DNA from: Flavobacteriales bacterium
GTDB lineage: Bacteria; Bacteroidota; Bacteroidia; Flavobacteriales_F; PHOS-HE28
NCBI GenBank assembly: GCA_016703105.1
Contig: JADJCS010000010.1
Coordinates: 19,468 to 83,467 of the forward strand
Direction: 5' to 3'
DNA: 64,000 bases
Both the position numbers and the translations under genes were made by a program. Below the pieces are notes generated by a model. The model made no database searches. It had not been told where the DNA came from and saw only the letters and a list, made by a program, of their open reading frames with translations. This document shows, one piece after another, positions 44,062-52,425 of the stretch (position 1 is its first letter; every line of letters starts with the position of its first letter).

Positions 44062-44858
44062 ACTATCCCACCCGTGCGGGCGCCATTGCGGCGTTGCTCC
44101 TCTTGAACGCCTGCGGTTCGGTGCCGATCACCGGCCGGAACCAGTTGAACCTGCTGCCCGAGAGCGACCTGATGGGCATGTCGCTCACCGAGTACCAGGG
44201 CTTCCTGAAGGAGAATCCGCCTTTGCCGGCGGGCGATCAGCGGGTGGCCATGGTGCGGGGCATCGGGCAACGCCTGGCGAAAGCCTCCGCCGACTACCTG
44301 GCCGGGGTGGGCGCATCGAGCCGCATCGACGGGTTCAATTGGGAGTTCAATGTGGTGAACGATCCCACGGTGAACGCGTGGTGTATGCCGGGAGGCAAAG
44401 TGGTGGTCTATACCGGCATTCTGCCCGTCACGCAGGATGAAGCGGGGCTCGCCGTGGTGATGGGGCATGAGATCGCCCACGCCATTGCCCGCCATGGCAA
44501 CGAGCGCATGAGCCAGGGCATGCTGGCCCAAGGTGTCGGACTTGCGCTGAGCGTGGCATTGAGCGAAAAGCCCCAATGGACCCATGACCTATTCCTACAG
44601 AGCTATGGCATCGGCACCCAACTGGGTATGCTGGCCTATAGCCGCAGCCACGAATCAGAGGCCGACAAAATGGGTCTGGTGTTCATGGCCATGGCCGGAT
44701 ACGATCCCCGCACAGCGCCCAAATTCTGGGAACGCATGTCCGCTCAGAGCGGCGGCGGCAAGCCCCCTGAGCTATTAAGCACCCACCCCAGTGACGCGAC
44801 CCGGATCCGGGATCTGGAGGCGTATATGCCCGAGGCGATGAAGCACTACAAGCCCTAG
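44058..44858 (+). CDS. M48-family metalloprotease lipoprotein
   Basis: 266-residue periplasmic zinc protease of the BepA/Oma1-like M48 group. Lipoprotein signal with lipobox LNAC (Cys19). Zinc motif HEIAH at residues 137-141 and third ligand in SHESEADKMGLVFMAMAGYDP. LSTHPSDATRIRDLEAYMPEA is the conserved C-terminal segment. A quality-control role for outer-membrane proteins is likely from the family. Coupled to clpS by a four-base overlap. Its TAG stop is the first three bases of a mobile-type repeat. Confidence 0.92.
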   Translation: MNYPTRAGAIAALLLLNACGSVPITGRNQLNLLPESDLMGMSLTEYQGFLKENPPLPAGDQRVAMVRGIGQRLAKASADYLAGVGASSRIDGFNWEFNVVNDPTVNAWCMPGGKVVVYTGILPVTQDEAGLAVVMGHEIAHAIARHGNERMSQGMLAQGVGLALSVALSEKPQWTHDLFLQSYGIGTQLGMLAYSRSHESEADKMGLVFMAMAGYDPRTAPKFWERMSAQSGGGKPPELLSTHPSDATRIRDLEAYMPEAMKHYKP

Positions 44859-45021
44859 AGCGTATCCCAAAATTGCTTTCGTAAGCGAGCGAGAGGGATC
44901 TCGCGTTCAGGCGAGGCGCCGGAACCGAGCATAGTCGGGTGCTCTGCGAGGGTTCCGGCAACGAAGCATGGGCGCGAAAGACCCGAGCGTAGCCCGAAGG
45001 GCATTTTTGAGACACGCTCTA
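44856..45021. repeat. 166-bp MITE-like element with terminal inverted repeats
   Basis: The left end (44856-44876, TAGAGCGTATCCC...) and the reverse complement of the right end (45001-45021, TAGAGCGTGTCTC...) agree at 18 of 21 positions. Internally, CCGGAACC near 44,920 pairs with GGTTCCGG near 44,952, so the whole element can fold into one long hairpin. It encodes nothing. The M48 stop codon TAG is formed by the left end, so the element has inserted at, or supplied, the end of that gene. A partial relative of the right end lies at 21692-21720. Confidence 0.65.
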
Positions 45022-45055
45022 GTATCGCTCACACAGAACGGCGCCCCGCTTTTTC

Positions 45056-45063
45056 TATCTTCG
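45056..45063 (+). promoter_or_regulatory. Candidate -7 box for tRNA-Arg
   Basis: TATCTTCG lies 16 bases before the mature tRNA 5' end, a suitable position for a -7 element. It is the same motif seen upstream of clpS, the acyl carrier protein and the T9SS gene at 20214. Confidence 0.4.
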
Positions 45064-45078
45064 CACCCGTTTTTGTGA

Positions 45079-45152
45079 GGACTCGTAGCTCAATTGGATA
45101 GAGCACCTGACTACGGATCAGGAGGTTGGGGGTTCGACTCCCTCCGAGTTCA
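45079..45152 (+). tRNA. tRNA-Arg (anticodon ACG)
   Basis: Full cloverleaf by eye: acceptor GGACTCG with CGAGTTC (one G-T pair), D stem GCTC/GAGC, anticodon stem CCTGA/TCAGG with loop CTACGGA (anticodon ACG), T stem GGGGG/CCCTC (one G-T pair) around TTCGACT, and discriminator A at 45152. CCA is not encoded. Confidence 0.93.
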
Positions 45153-45161
45153 CTAACCAAG

Positions 45162-45185
45162 GAAGGGTGCCAAGAGGCACCCTTC
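45162..45185 (+). terminator. Hairpin after tRNA-Arg
   Basis: GAAGGGTGCC (45162-45171) and GGCACCCTTC (45176-45185) form a perfect 10-bp stem with an AAGA loop, ten bases after the tRNA and 14 before the ychF ATG. There is no long T-run. It probably ends the tRNA transcript or protects it. Confidence 0.55.
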
Positions 45186-45198
45186 GCCTTAGGAGACC

Positions 45199-46296
45199 AT
45201 GGGATTGAAGTGCGGTATCGTCGGCTTGCCCAACGTGGGCAAGAGCACCTTGTTCAACTGCCTCAGCAACGCGAAGGCACAGGCGGCCAACTTCCCGTTC
45301 TGTACCATCGAGCCCAACGTGGGCACCATCACCGTGCCGGATGCGCGCTTGAACAAGCTGGCCGAACTGGTGAACCCCCAACGGATCCTGCCCACCACCG
45401 TGGAGATCGTGGACATCGCCGGCCTGGTGAAAGGCGCCAGCAAGGGCGAGGGCCTCGGCAACCAGTTCCTCGGCAACATCCGCGAGTGCGATGCCATCCT
45501 GCACGTGTTGCGCTGCTTCGACGATCCCAATGTGGTGCATGTGGATGGCAGCGTGGATCCCGTACGCGACAAGGAGGTGATCGACATCGAACTACAGCTA
45601 AAGGACCTCGAGACCGTGGAGGCCCGGATCAAGAAGGTGGAGAAGCAAGCCTCGATCGGCGACAAGGAGTCCAAGCGCCGCTTCGACCTGCTCACACGCA
45701 TCCGTACCGCCCTGCTCCGAGGCGAAAGCGCCCGCACCGTGGTTTCGGCGAACGATGACCCGGCCCTGGTGGGCGAGTTCCAACTCCTCACCACCAAGCC
45801 CGTGATGTACGTGTGCAACGTGGACGAGAAGAGCGCCGTGACCGGCAACAAGTATGTGGACCTGGTGAAGGCCGCCGTGGCGAACGAGAACGCGGAGGTG
45901 ATCTTCGTGACCGCCGCCATTGAAGCGGAGATCGCCAGTTTGGAGACCCCCGAGGAGCGCGAGATGTTCCTGAAGGACATGGGCCTGGACGAACCCGGCG
46001 TGAACAAGCTCATTCACGCCGCCTATCACCTGTTGAAGCTACAGACCTACTTCACCGCCGGCGTGCAGGAGGTGCGCGCCTGGACCATCCATCAAGGCGA
46101 TACCGGTCCAAAAGCCGCGGGCGTGATCCACAGCGACTTCGAGAAGGGCTACATCCGTGCGGAAGTGATGAGCTACAACGATTTCATCACCTTGGGTAGC
46201 GAGGCCGCCTGCCGCGCTGCGGGCAAGTTGCGTGTGGAAGGCAAGGAGTACGTGGTGAAGGATGGCGATGTGATGCACTTCCTCTTCAACGTCTGA
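45199..46296 (+). CDS. ychF: YchF, redox-regulated OBG-like ATPase
   Basis: 365-residue ribosome-associated P-loop ATPase. Walker A GLPNVGKS at residues 9-16, switch II DIAGLVKGASKGEGLGNQFL, and the NxxE-type base-recognition segment (VCNVDE), which makes YchF prefer ATP. A C-terminal TGS domain carries RAWTIHQGDTGPKAAGVIHSDFEKGYIRAEVMSYNDF. Length is as expected. Confidence 0.96.
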   Translation: MGLKCGIVGLPNVGKSTLFNCLSNAKAQAANFPFCTIEPNVGTITVPDARLNKLAELVNPQRILPTTVEIVDIAGLVKGASKGEGLGNQFLGNIRECDAILHVLRCFDDPNVVHVDGSVDPVRDKEVIDIELQLKDLETVEARIKKVEKQASIGDKESKRRFDLLTRIRTALLRGESARTVVSANDDPALVGEFQLLTTKPVMYVCNVDEKSAVTGNKYVDLVKAAVANENAEVIFVTAAIEAEIASLETPEEREMFLKDMGLDEPGVNKLIHAAYHLLKLQTYFTAGVQEVRAWTIHQGDTGPKAAGVIHSDFEKGYIRAEVMSYNDFITLGSEAACRAAGKLRVEGKEYVVKDGDVMHFLFNV

Positions 46297-46314
46297 TCGA
46301 CGCTCCGGGGAAGC

Positions 46315-47844
46315 TCACTTCCGTTCCCGCTCCGCGATCAGGTCGGCGGTGATCTTCGCGGAAAGCAGGCACAGCGGAATGCTCGGGCCCGGATGTACAC
46401 TTCCTCCGCAGAAATAGAGGCCTTTGATCCTTCGGGAGAAGTTCGGGTGGCGCAGGAAGCTTGCGAACACACCGCTGGAGCTGCTGCCGAAGATGGCTCC
46501 GAAGGCGCTGGAGGTAAGTGCCTCCACCGAGCGGGGATCGAGCAAATGCTCCACGGTGATGTGCGTTCCCACCGGTGCGCGCAGCATGCGTTCCAATTTC
46601 GCGATCACCCGTTGCCGGGTCGTGCGGATCAAGCTGTCCCAATCCTGGCCGGTGTTGTGGGGCACGGATACCATCACGAACCAGTTCTCATGGCCCGGAG
46701 GTGCATCGGCCGGGTGCGCTTTGACGCTCACGTGCAGGTAGATCGACGGATCTTCGAAGAGACTCTGCTTGTTGAAGATGTGATCGTACTCGGCGCGGCC
46801 GTCGTTGCTCATCAGCATGTTGTTCAACTGGAGAGCGGGGTAGGTGCGGTCCATACCCCAGTAGAACACGATCACGGAACTGGAACGCGGCTGGTCCAAG
46901 GTGCGCTTTGGCCGACGCTGGTCGGGTAGGAGGCGGTGGTACGTGCTGTGCGCATCGGCATTGCTCACCACCAGGTCGAAGCCGCTCCGTTCGTTGTTCA
47001 CCTCTACGCCGCGCACCTCACCACGCTCCACCACGATCCGTTCCACGCGGGTGTTGAAGCGGAACTCCACGCCTTGCCGTTGCGCCAGGGCCACGAGCGC
47101 ACGGACCACAGCGTGCATACCTCCCTTCGCGGAATAGGAACCGAGGGCCAGCTCGTAGTAGGCGATCAAGTTCAGCGTGGCGGGCGCGGCATAAGGGTCC
47201 GCGCCATGGTAGCTGGCGTATTGATTGAAGATCGCGGCCGCTTTGGGGTCTCGGAAAAGCGTTGCATTGGCGCGGGCCATGCTGGTGAATGCCTCCACCT
47301 TGTGGAATTGGAGCACGCCCCGGAGCGTCGGTCCATTGAGGTAGTTGCGGATCCGGTGCAGGGATCGTTGCAAGAACACTTCATCGGTGAGTTCGCGCTT
47401 CACTTTGCTGCGGCGCAGGAATTCCAGCACGGTCGCACGGCCTGCGGTGGTGCGCTCGGCGAACTCATCGGCCAGCCGCTCCGCATCGGCGTGCATGCGC
47501 ACCACCGTGCCATCCTCGAAAAGGAACTGGGAGCTCGGGTCGAGCTGGGTGTAGTTGAAATGGTCGCGCGGATCTTCGCCGCACAAGGCGAAAAGTTCGT
47601 CCACATAGGCGGGCATGGTGAGGATCGTGGGCCCCATGTCGAACCGGTAGGGTCCGATACGCCACTCGGCCGCTTTGCCGCCGGGGACCGCGTTCGCCTC
47701 GAACACCGTGACGCGATGGCCTTGCCGTGCCAGCCGGACCGCCACCGCGATGCCCCCGAAACCGGCGCCGACGATGGCGCAGTTCAGCCCTGCTGCGGAA
47801 CGAGGGCTCTTGGGTGGAGCGATGGCATGCGAGGGCTGGTCCAT
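46315..47844 (-). CDS. crtI: CrtI-family FAD carotenoid desaturase/oxidoreductase
   Basis: 509-residue FAD flavoprotein. N-terminal Rossmann motif CAIVGAGFGGIAVAVRLARQGHRVTVFEANAVPGGKAAEW and substrate segment RFDMGPTILTMP; C-terminal signature GLYFCGGSVHPGPSIPLCLLSAKITADLI. This matches phytoene desaturase CrtI or the related CrtD (hydroxycarotenoid desaturase), and the sequence alone does not decide between them. No phytoene synthase is in the window. It is divergent from the acyl carrier protein gene, so a role in the neighbouring thiotemplate cluster is also possible. Confidence 0.85.
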   Translation of the reverse strand: MDQPSHAIAPPKSPRSAAGLNCAIVGAGFGGIAVAVRLARQGHRVTVFEANAVPGGKAAEWRIGPYRFDMGPTILTMPAYVDELFALCGEDPRDHFNYTQLDPSSQFLFEDGTVVRMHADAERLADEFAERTTAGRATVLEFLRRSKVKRELTDEVFLQRSLHRIRNYLNGPTLRGVLQFHKVEAFTSMARANATLFRDPKAAAIFNQYASYHGADPYAAPATLNLIAYYELALGSYSAKGGMHAVVRALVALAQRQGVEFRFNTRVERIVVERGEVRGVEVNNERSGFDLVVSNADAHSTYHRLLPDQRRPKRTLDQPRSSSVIVFYWGMDRTYPALQLNNMLMSNDGRAEYDHIFNKQSLFEDPSIYLHVSVKAHPADAPPGHENWFVMVSVPHNTGQDWDSLIRTTRQRVIAKLERMLRAPVGTHITVEHLLDPRSVEALTSSAFGAIFGSSSSGVFASFLRHPNFSRRIKGLYFCGGSVHPGPSIPLCLLSAKITADLIAERERK

Positions 47845-47876
47845 GGAGAGCGCACGGCCCGCCGCGCCCGGGCCAA

Positions 47877-47908
47877 TTTACAGGATGGGGTAGATCCGCC
47901 TAAATTCG
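47877..47908 (+). promoter_or_regulatory. Promoter for the acyl carrier protein operon
   Basis: TTTA (47877-47880) and TAAATTCG (47901-47908) are spaced by 20 bases, fitting the Bacteroidota -33/-7 pair with one mismatch each from TTTG and TAnnTTTG. The start codon is nine bases beyond. It lies in the 73-base divergent gap with the CrtI-family gene. Confidence 0.45.
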
Positions 47909-47917
47909 CGGCCTTCG

Positions 47918-48202
47918 ATGGAAAAGGCGATGTCCAGCAACGAACAGGAACTGGCCGAGGAGCTCTGTGCCTACCTGCGCTCCCATGTGCTCGCCAAGCA
48001 GGTATCCATCGATCCGGACCTACCCTTCGCGCAGCTCGGCATCGATTCCATGTCCATCATCGAACTCGTCATGTACCTGGAACGGAAGCACGGAGTGGCG
48101 CTGCCGGACAAGGCGTTGCACCCGGAGAATCTGCGCACGGCCAAGTCGCTGGCCCGGTGTGCCATTCAGGCGCGTGCCGACGCGGTGCTTCCATCCCGAT
48201 AG
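47918..48202 (+). CDS. Free-standing acyl/peptidyl carrier protein
   Basis: 94-residue carrier protein with the phosphopantetheine attachment site LGIDSMSIIELVMYLE (Ser44) and the usual four-helix pattern (LAEELCAYLRSHVLAKQ, then FAQLGIDSMSII). It is not near fatty-acid synthesis genes; the following genes are a condensation enzyme, an FAD oxidoreductase and an AMP ligase, so it is probably a dedicated carrier. A second in-frame ATG at 47930 is an alternative start. Confidence 0.88.
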   Translation: MEKAMSSNEQELAEELCAYLRSHVLAKQVSIDPDLPFAQLGIDSMSIIELVMYLERKHGVALPDKALHPENLRTAKSLARCAIQARADAVLPSR

Positions 48203-48265
48203 ATCGTGCAACGGTGAGGCCGGTCCAGCCTCTGCGTCCCTTCTACCTTTGGCCATGAGCGACGG

Positions 48266-49601
48266 ATGCCGGCCAGCAGCGTTGCGCCGTCCGTGACCCA
48301 CCGCCCGTTCGATCCCTTCCTCACACAGCCCATTACCGGGGCGGACAATTTCCAATTGTTGCTGGACCGGCACATGCGCAAGCAAGGCCAGCAAGGCAAT
48401 GTGGTGCGCCTGGAATTGCGCCTTGCCCCATCCGCGGACCTCGAGCAGTTGCGCGGCCACGTGCAGCGTAATGGGATCTTCATGCTGGTACGCCGCATCC
48501 GGCTGGCACGTCCCATCGCTCGTGCGCCCTATTGGTACCAGGATAAAGGCGCGGATCTTCCCGGTGGCGTGGAGGTGCGTACCGCGATGGATCGTGCGGA
48601 CTTCGAGGCGGTGGTCTTGAACCGTGATCTTTCGTTGGCAACCGGTGCGGCCTTCATCGATCTCGTCGCGTTCAACGATGGATCCAAGAGCCTTGTGATC
48701 TCCGCCCATCACGCCCTCTTCGACCAACGGGGTATGATGAACCTCGCCAGGGTCCTCGATCCAGAGGGACCAGGCATGGGCGGCGAAGCGCTTTTTCCTG
48801 AACCCTCCCCGGAGCCCTGGCCCAAGCGCTTGAAGCATGCCGTGCAGGTGATGTTCTATATGCTCGGTTCGCCGTTCTGGTACCTCGCGCGGCTGTGGGT
48901 CAAGGGCCGACCCCCGCAGAGCGGGACGCGCACGCGCGTGCTCCGTTTCTCCGCGAGCGATACGCAGATCGTGGATCAACAGGCTTGGGCGCAAGGCGCA
49001 CGGCTGGGCCGTTCGCATTACCATTTGGCGGCGACGACCATGGCATTGCGTACTGTGTTCATGCAGCGTCGTGAACGGCATCCGTATTTCTGGTGTCCAT
49101 GCCATTGAGCCGCCGACCGCGCGGCGTGCGCGGACACTCCTTTCCAACCAGCTTTCCTTCGTTTTCGTGCGTTTGCACGACCAGGCCCTGGGTTCGGTGG
49201 CCACGAGCGTCGCCTCCATCAACGAACAGATCAAGGAGCAGATCGCTGCGGGCCTTCCGGCGAAGTACGTGTCGTTGCTCGAAGTGCTCCGCCATATCCC
49301 CTTGTGGTGGTTCGGTGCGATGGTGAACCTGCCCATGCGGGGTGCCTACGCCAGCTTCGCTTTCTCGGATATCGGCGAGGATCATGACGAGTTGCGCACC
49401 TTCGCGGGTGTGGACGTGCTCGAAGTGCTCAACTATCCGCCGGCGCCCTGCCCGCCTGGTTTGACCATCACCTTCATGCGGCACGCTGGAGAGTTGAAAG
49501 TGGTCCTCGCGTCGGTGGAGGAAGCCATCAGCGCGCAGGAGATGGACCTGTTCGAGCGGCAATTGAACGCCTTGTTGCGCACCGGGGAGCATGCGTCCTG
49601 A
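48266..49601 (+). CDS. Condensation-domain/acyltransferase (HHxxxD) protein (two small deletions)
   Basis: About 445 residues. Active-site motif HHALFD at residues 148-153, followed by QRGMM, is that of NRPS condensation domains and related WS/DGAT and PapA acyltransferases. The gene is split. The first frame ends after PYFW. Restoring a G at about 49,092 gives SMPLSRRPRGVRG. Restoring an A at about 49,135 then joins TLLSNQLSFVFVRLHDQALGS, a conserved stretch of the second half of such enzymes. The remainder runs to 49601 (DIGEDHDELRTFAGVDVLEVLNYPPAP). It would transfer an acyl group from the adjacent carrier protein to an acceptor. It overlaps the FAD gene by 11 bases. Confidence 0.78.
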
Positions 49602-50826
49602 GCAGACGGTCACTGCCGAGGTGCTCGTGGTCGGCGCAGGTGCGGCGGGCATCGCCGCTGCGGTGGCGGCCAGCAGGATCGGGGCGCGTGTCGTGGTGGT
49701 CGAACGCGGTGCGTTAACCGGAGGGAAGGCCACTGCGGCGATGGTGGGTACGATCTGTGGTATCTACTTGCGCGGCGGATCGGAAGCGCGGTACGCCATG
49801 AACGGTTTTCCGCGCGAGTTCTGTGAGCAGCTCGCCGGTCGCAGTGGCACGCACGCGGTCGCCGGTGTGCGGGGGCTCTGGTTCCTGCCCTACGCGTACG
49901 ACGCGTTCGAGGAACTCGGCACGTGGCTGTTGAACGAGACCGGTGTAGAACTACGCACGAGCACCTCCATCGAAAGCTGCCATGCGGAAGGCGATCGCTT
50001 GGTCTCCGCTGCAGCTCGCGGCCGGGACGGGCTAACGGAGATCCGTGCAGCGAGCATGGTGGATTGTTCCGGCACAGGCCTCCTCGCCGAACTGTCCGGG
50101 GCGCCGATGATCCGCACGCAGCGGTACCAGCGGCCCGCGCAGGTGTTCTGCATGCGTGGGGTAAGGGCGAACGAGGAAAGCGCACTGAACATGGCCGTGA
50201 ACCGTGCGATGCTGCGCGCGGATCCCACCGGCCATGGCTCGGTTTCCGTGGTCCCCGGTTCATTGCGCGAGGGCCAGGTCTGCTTGAAGATCGCCTTCAG
50301 CGAGCAAGTGGAAGAGGGCGCGGACCTCGACGTGTTACAAGCGAACGGTCAGCGGATGGCCGGGGAGATGGCCGCGCTTTTGAAGGAGGGGGTCGAAGCG
50401 TTCCACGGTGCCGAGGTGAGTACGGTCGCACCAGAGGTCGGCGTGCGCACACAGCAACGTGCCCAGGGTCGTTACACGTTGGAGCAGGAGGATGTGATGA
50501 CCTGCCGGAAGTTCGCTGACGGTGTGGCCAACGGCGCCTGGCCCATCGAGTTCTGGGGCGCCGAACGCAACGTGGCGATGCGCTATTTCGGAGAGGGGGA
50601 GCACTACCAGGTCCCGGCGGGAGCGCTGCGCGCGGCCACCCTGAGCAATTTGTTCCTCGCGGGCCGCACGATCAGTGCCACCGAACAGGCGATCGCCAGC
50701 GCACGGGTGATCGGCACCTGCCTGGGCACCGGTTACGCGGCCGGTGTGCTCGCGGCCACCGCCGCACTGCGCAAGGATATGGATGCCGCCATCGAAAGTG
50801 TGAGACGCGCACAGGTCTACATTTGA
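49591..50826 (+). CDS. FAD-dependent oxidoreductase
   Basis: 411-residue flavoprotein of the FAD_oxidored type. Dinucleotide motif VVGAGAAGIAAAVAASRIGARVVVVERGALTGGKATAAM near the N-terminus; C-terminal FAD segment NLFLAGRTISATEQAIASARVIGTCLGTGYAAG. It lies between the condensation enzyme and the AMP ligase and overlaps the former, so it may oxidise or reduce the acyl chain or the product of that pair. Exact reaction unknown; homologues often carry only a generic name. Confidence 0.85.
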   Translation: MRPEQTVTAEVLVVGAGAAGIAAAVAASRIGARVVVVERGALTGGKATAAMVGTICGIYLRGGSEARYAMNGFPREFCEQLAGRSGTHAVAGVRGLWFLPYAYDAFEELGTWLLNETGVELRTSTSIESCHAEGDRLVSAAARGRDGLTEIRAASMVDCSGTGLLAELSGAPMIRTQRYQRPAQVFCMRGVRANEESALNMAVNRAMLRADPTGHGSVSVVPGSLREGQVCLKIAFSEQVEEGADLDVLQANGQRMAGEMAALLKEGVEAFHGAEVSTVAPEVGVRTQQRAQGRYTLEQEDVMTCRKFADGVANGAWPIEFWGAERNVAMRYFGEGEHYQVPAGALRAATLSNLFLAGRTISATEQAIASARVIGTCLGTGYAAGVLAATAALRKDMDAAIESVRRAQVYI

Positions 50827-50835
50827 TCGGTACAC

Positions 50836-52425
50836 ATGAACGTTTTCGAGCGCATCAAGCAACGGGCGGCGCGTTGGCCGGGTCGGCCGGCGATCCACTG
50901 CGCCCGGGGTACGCTCACGTTCCAGCAGGTGATCGATGCGGCCGAACAAGTCGCGGATGACCTCGTTTCCTCGGGCGTGAAAGCCGGGACCGGTTTGGGG
51001 ATCAGCGATCACAACAGTGCGGAGTTCATCATCGCCATGCTCGCAGGCCTGCGCTGCGGTGCGGTGGTGGTGCCCATCGCGAGCAACCTCACCACGACCG
51101 AACGCGATGCACTGATCGAAGGGGTCGGCCTCCATGCGCTCTTGTGCGAAGGGGAGGGGGAGCGTTCCATCTTCATCGGTACACGGCACTTCCACCTGCG
51201 GCGGATGCATCGCGCGGAAGAGCGCATCGCACCGCACATCGCCGAGGCGGCCTTCATCCGTTTCACCTCGGGTACCACCGGCACCTCGAAGGGCGTGGTG
51301 CTCTCGCATCGCACGGTGATCGAACGTGTGGAAGCCGCGAACAAAGGCCTGGGACTTTCCGAACATGATGCCGTGGTCTGGGTGTTGCCGATGGCCTACC
51401 ATTTCGTGGTGTCCATCATGCTCTATCTGTACTTCGGCACGGCGGTGATCCTCTGTGCGGATTTCACCGCGCAGGCCATCGCGCATTGCGCCGCGCGTTT
51501 CAAAGGCACTTTGCTATACGCGGCGCCGACACACATCCGTTTGCTAGTGGCCGATAGGGCGGTCACTTCGCTGGGCACATTGCGCAGCGTGATCTCTACC
51601 TCAGCAGGTCTTCCGCTGGGTCTTTGCGCGCAGTTCAAGGAACGTTTCGGGTTGGCGGTGAGCCAGGCCTTCGGGATCATCGAAGTGGGGCTGCCCATCA
51701 TCAATACGGAGCGCTCCGATGAAGCACCCGAGGCGGTGGGCCATGCCTTGCCCGATCACGAGGTCGCGATCCTCGATGATGCGCTGCACCCCTTACCCGA
51801 TGGCAGCACCGGCCTGCTTGCGGTGCGGGGACCAGGGCTCTTCGATGGCTATCTCTCTCCGCCGGTATCGCGGGACCAGGTGTTGCGGCAAGGATGGTTC
51901 CTCACGGGCGATCTCGCGGTGCGCACAGCGGACGGGTTGGTGAGCATCAAAGGCCGCCGCAAGAGCATGATCAATATCGCGGGCAACAAGGTGTTCCCCG
52001 AGGATGTGGAGGCCGTCGTCAACGCCCACCCGCAGGTGCAAGCGTCGCGCGTGTTCGGTGGCGCGCATCCGTTGTTCGGCGAGATCGTGGAAGCTGAGGT
52101 CGTATTGGCACCGGGCGCCCAGTTGGATCCCGAGGATATCGTCTCCTTCTGCCGCGAACGCCTTTCGGCCTACAAGCTGCCTCAACGCATCCACTTCGTG
52201 GAAGCACTGGCGATGACCGCGACGGGAAAGGTGAAACGGGTCTCAGCGCGCACGCGGGTATCGGCCATCGACCGATCCATCACATCGCCCCATTCGCGTT
52301 GGATCCGCGCCCGCGTGGCTGGGTCTAAGTTGTACTCGTTCGTGACGTATTCCTCGTGCGCAGCTACCTCCATCTCCAACAGCGGTCGTGCGAACTCGAA
52401 GTCGCCCAGGCCGAGTTGCCTGTAG
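50836..52425 (+). CDS. AMP-forming acyl-CoA/acyl-ACP ligase
   Basis: Adenylating enzyme, about 470 real residues. P-loop TSGTTGTSKG at residues 144-153, adenylation motifs VSQAFGIIEVG and TGLLAVRGPGLFDGY, hinge and lysine motifs GDLAVRTADGLVSIKGRRKSMINIAGNKVFPEDVE and TATGKVKR. It activates a carboxylic acid as an acyl-AMP and probably loads the free carrier protein at 47918. The frame continues to 52425, but residues after GKVKR (about 52,240) are non-homologous and run through the opposite sulfotransferase gene, so the real stop has probably been lost to an error near 52,240. Confidence 0.88.
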   Translation: MNVFERIKQRAARWPGRPAIHCARGTLTFQQVIDAAEQVADDLVSSGVKAGTGLGISDHNSAEFIIAMLAGLRCGAVVVPIASNLTTTERDALIEGVGLHALLCEGEGERSIFIGTRHFHLRRMHRAEERIAPHIAEAAFIRFTSGTTGTSKGVVLSHRTVIERVEAANKGLGLSEHDAVVWVLPMAYHFVVSIMLYLYFGTAVILCADFTAQAIAHCAARFKGTLLYAAPTHIRLLVADRAVTSLGTLRSVISTSAGLPLGLCAQFKERFGLAVSQAFGIIEVGLPIINTERSDEAPEAVGHALPDHEVAILDDALHPLPDGSTGLLAVRGPGLFDGYLSPPVSRDQVLRQGWFLTGDLAVRTADGLVSIKGRRKSMINIAGNKVFPEDVEAVVNAHPQVQASRVFGGAHPLFGEIVEAEVVLAPGAQLDPEDIVSFCRERLSAYKLPQRIHFVEALAMTATGKVKRVSARTRVSAIDRSITSPHSRWIRARVAGSKLYSFVTYSSCAATSISNSGRANSKSPRPSCL

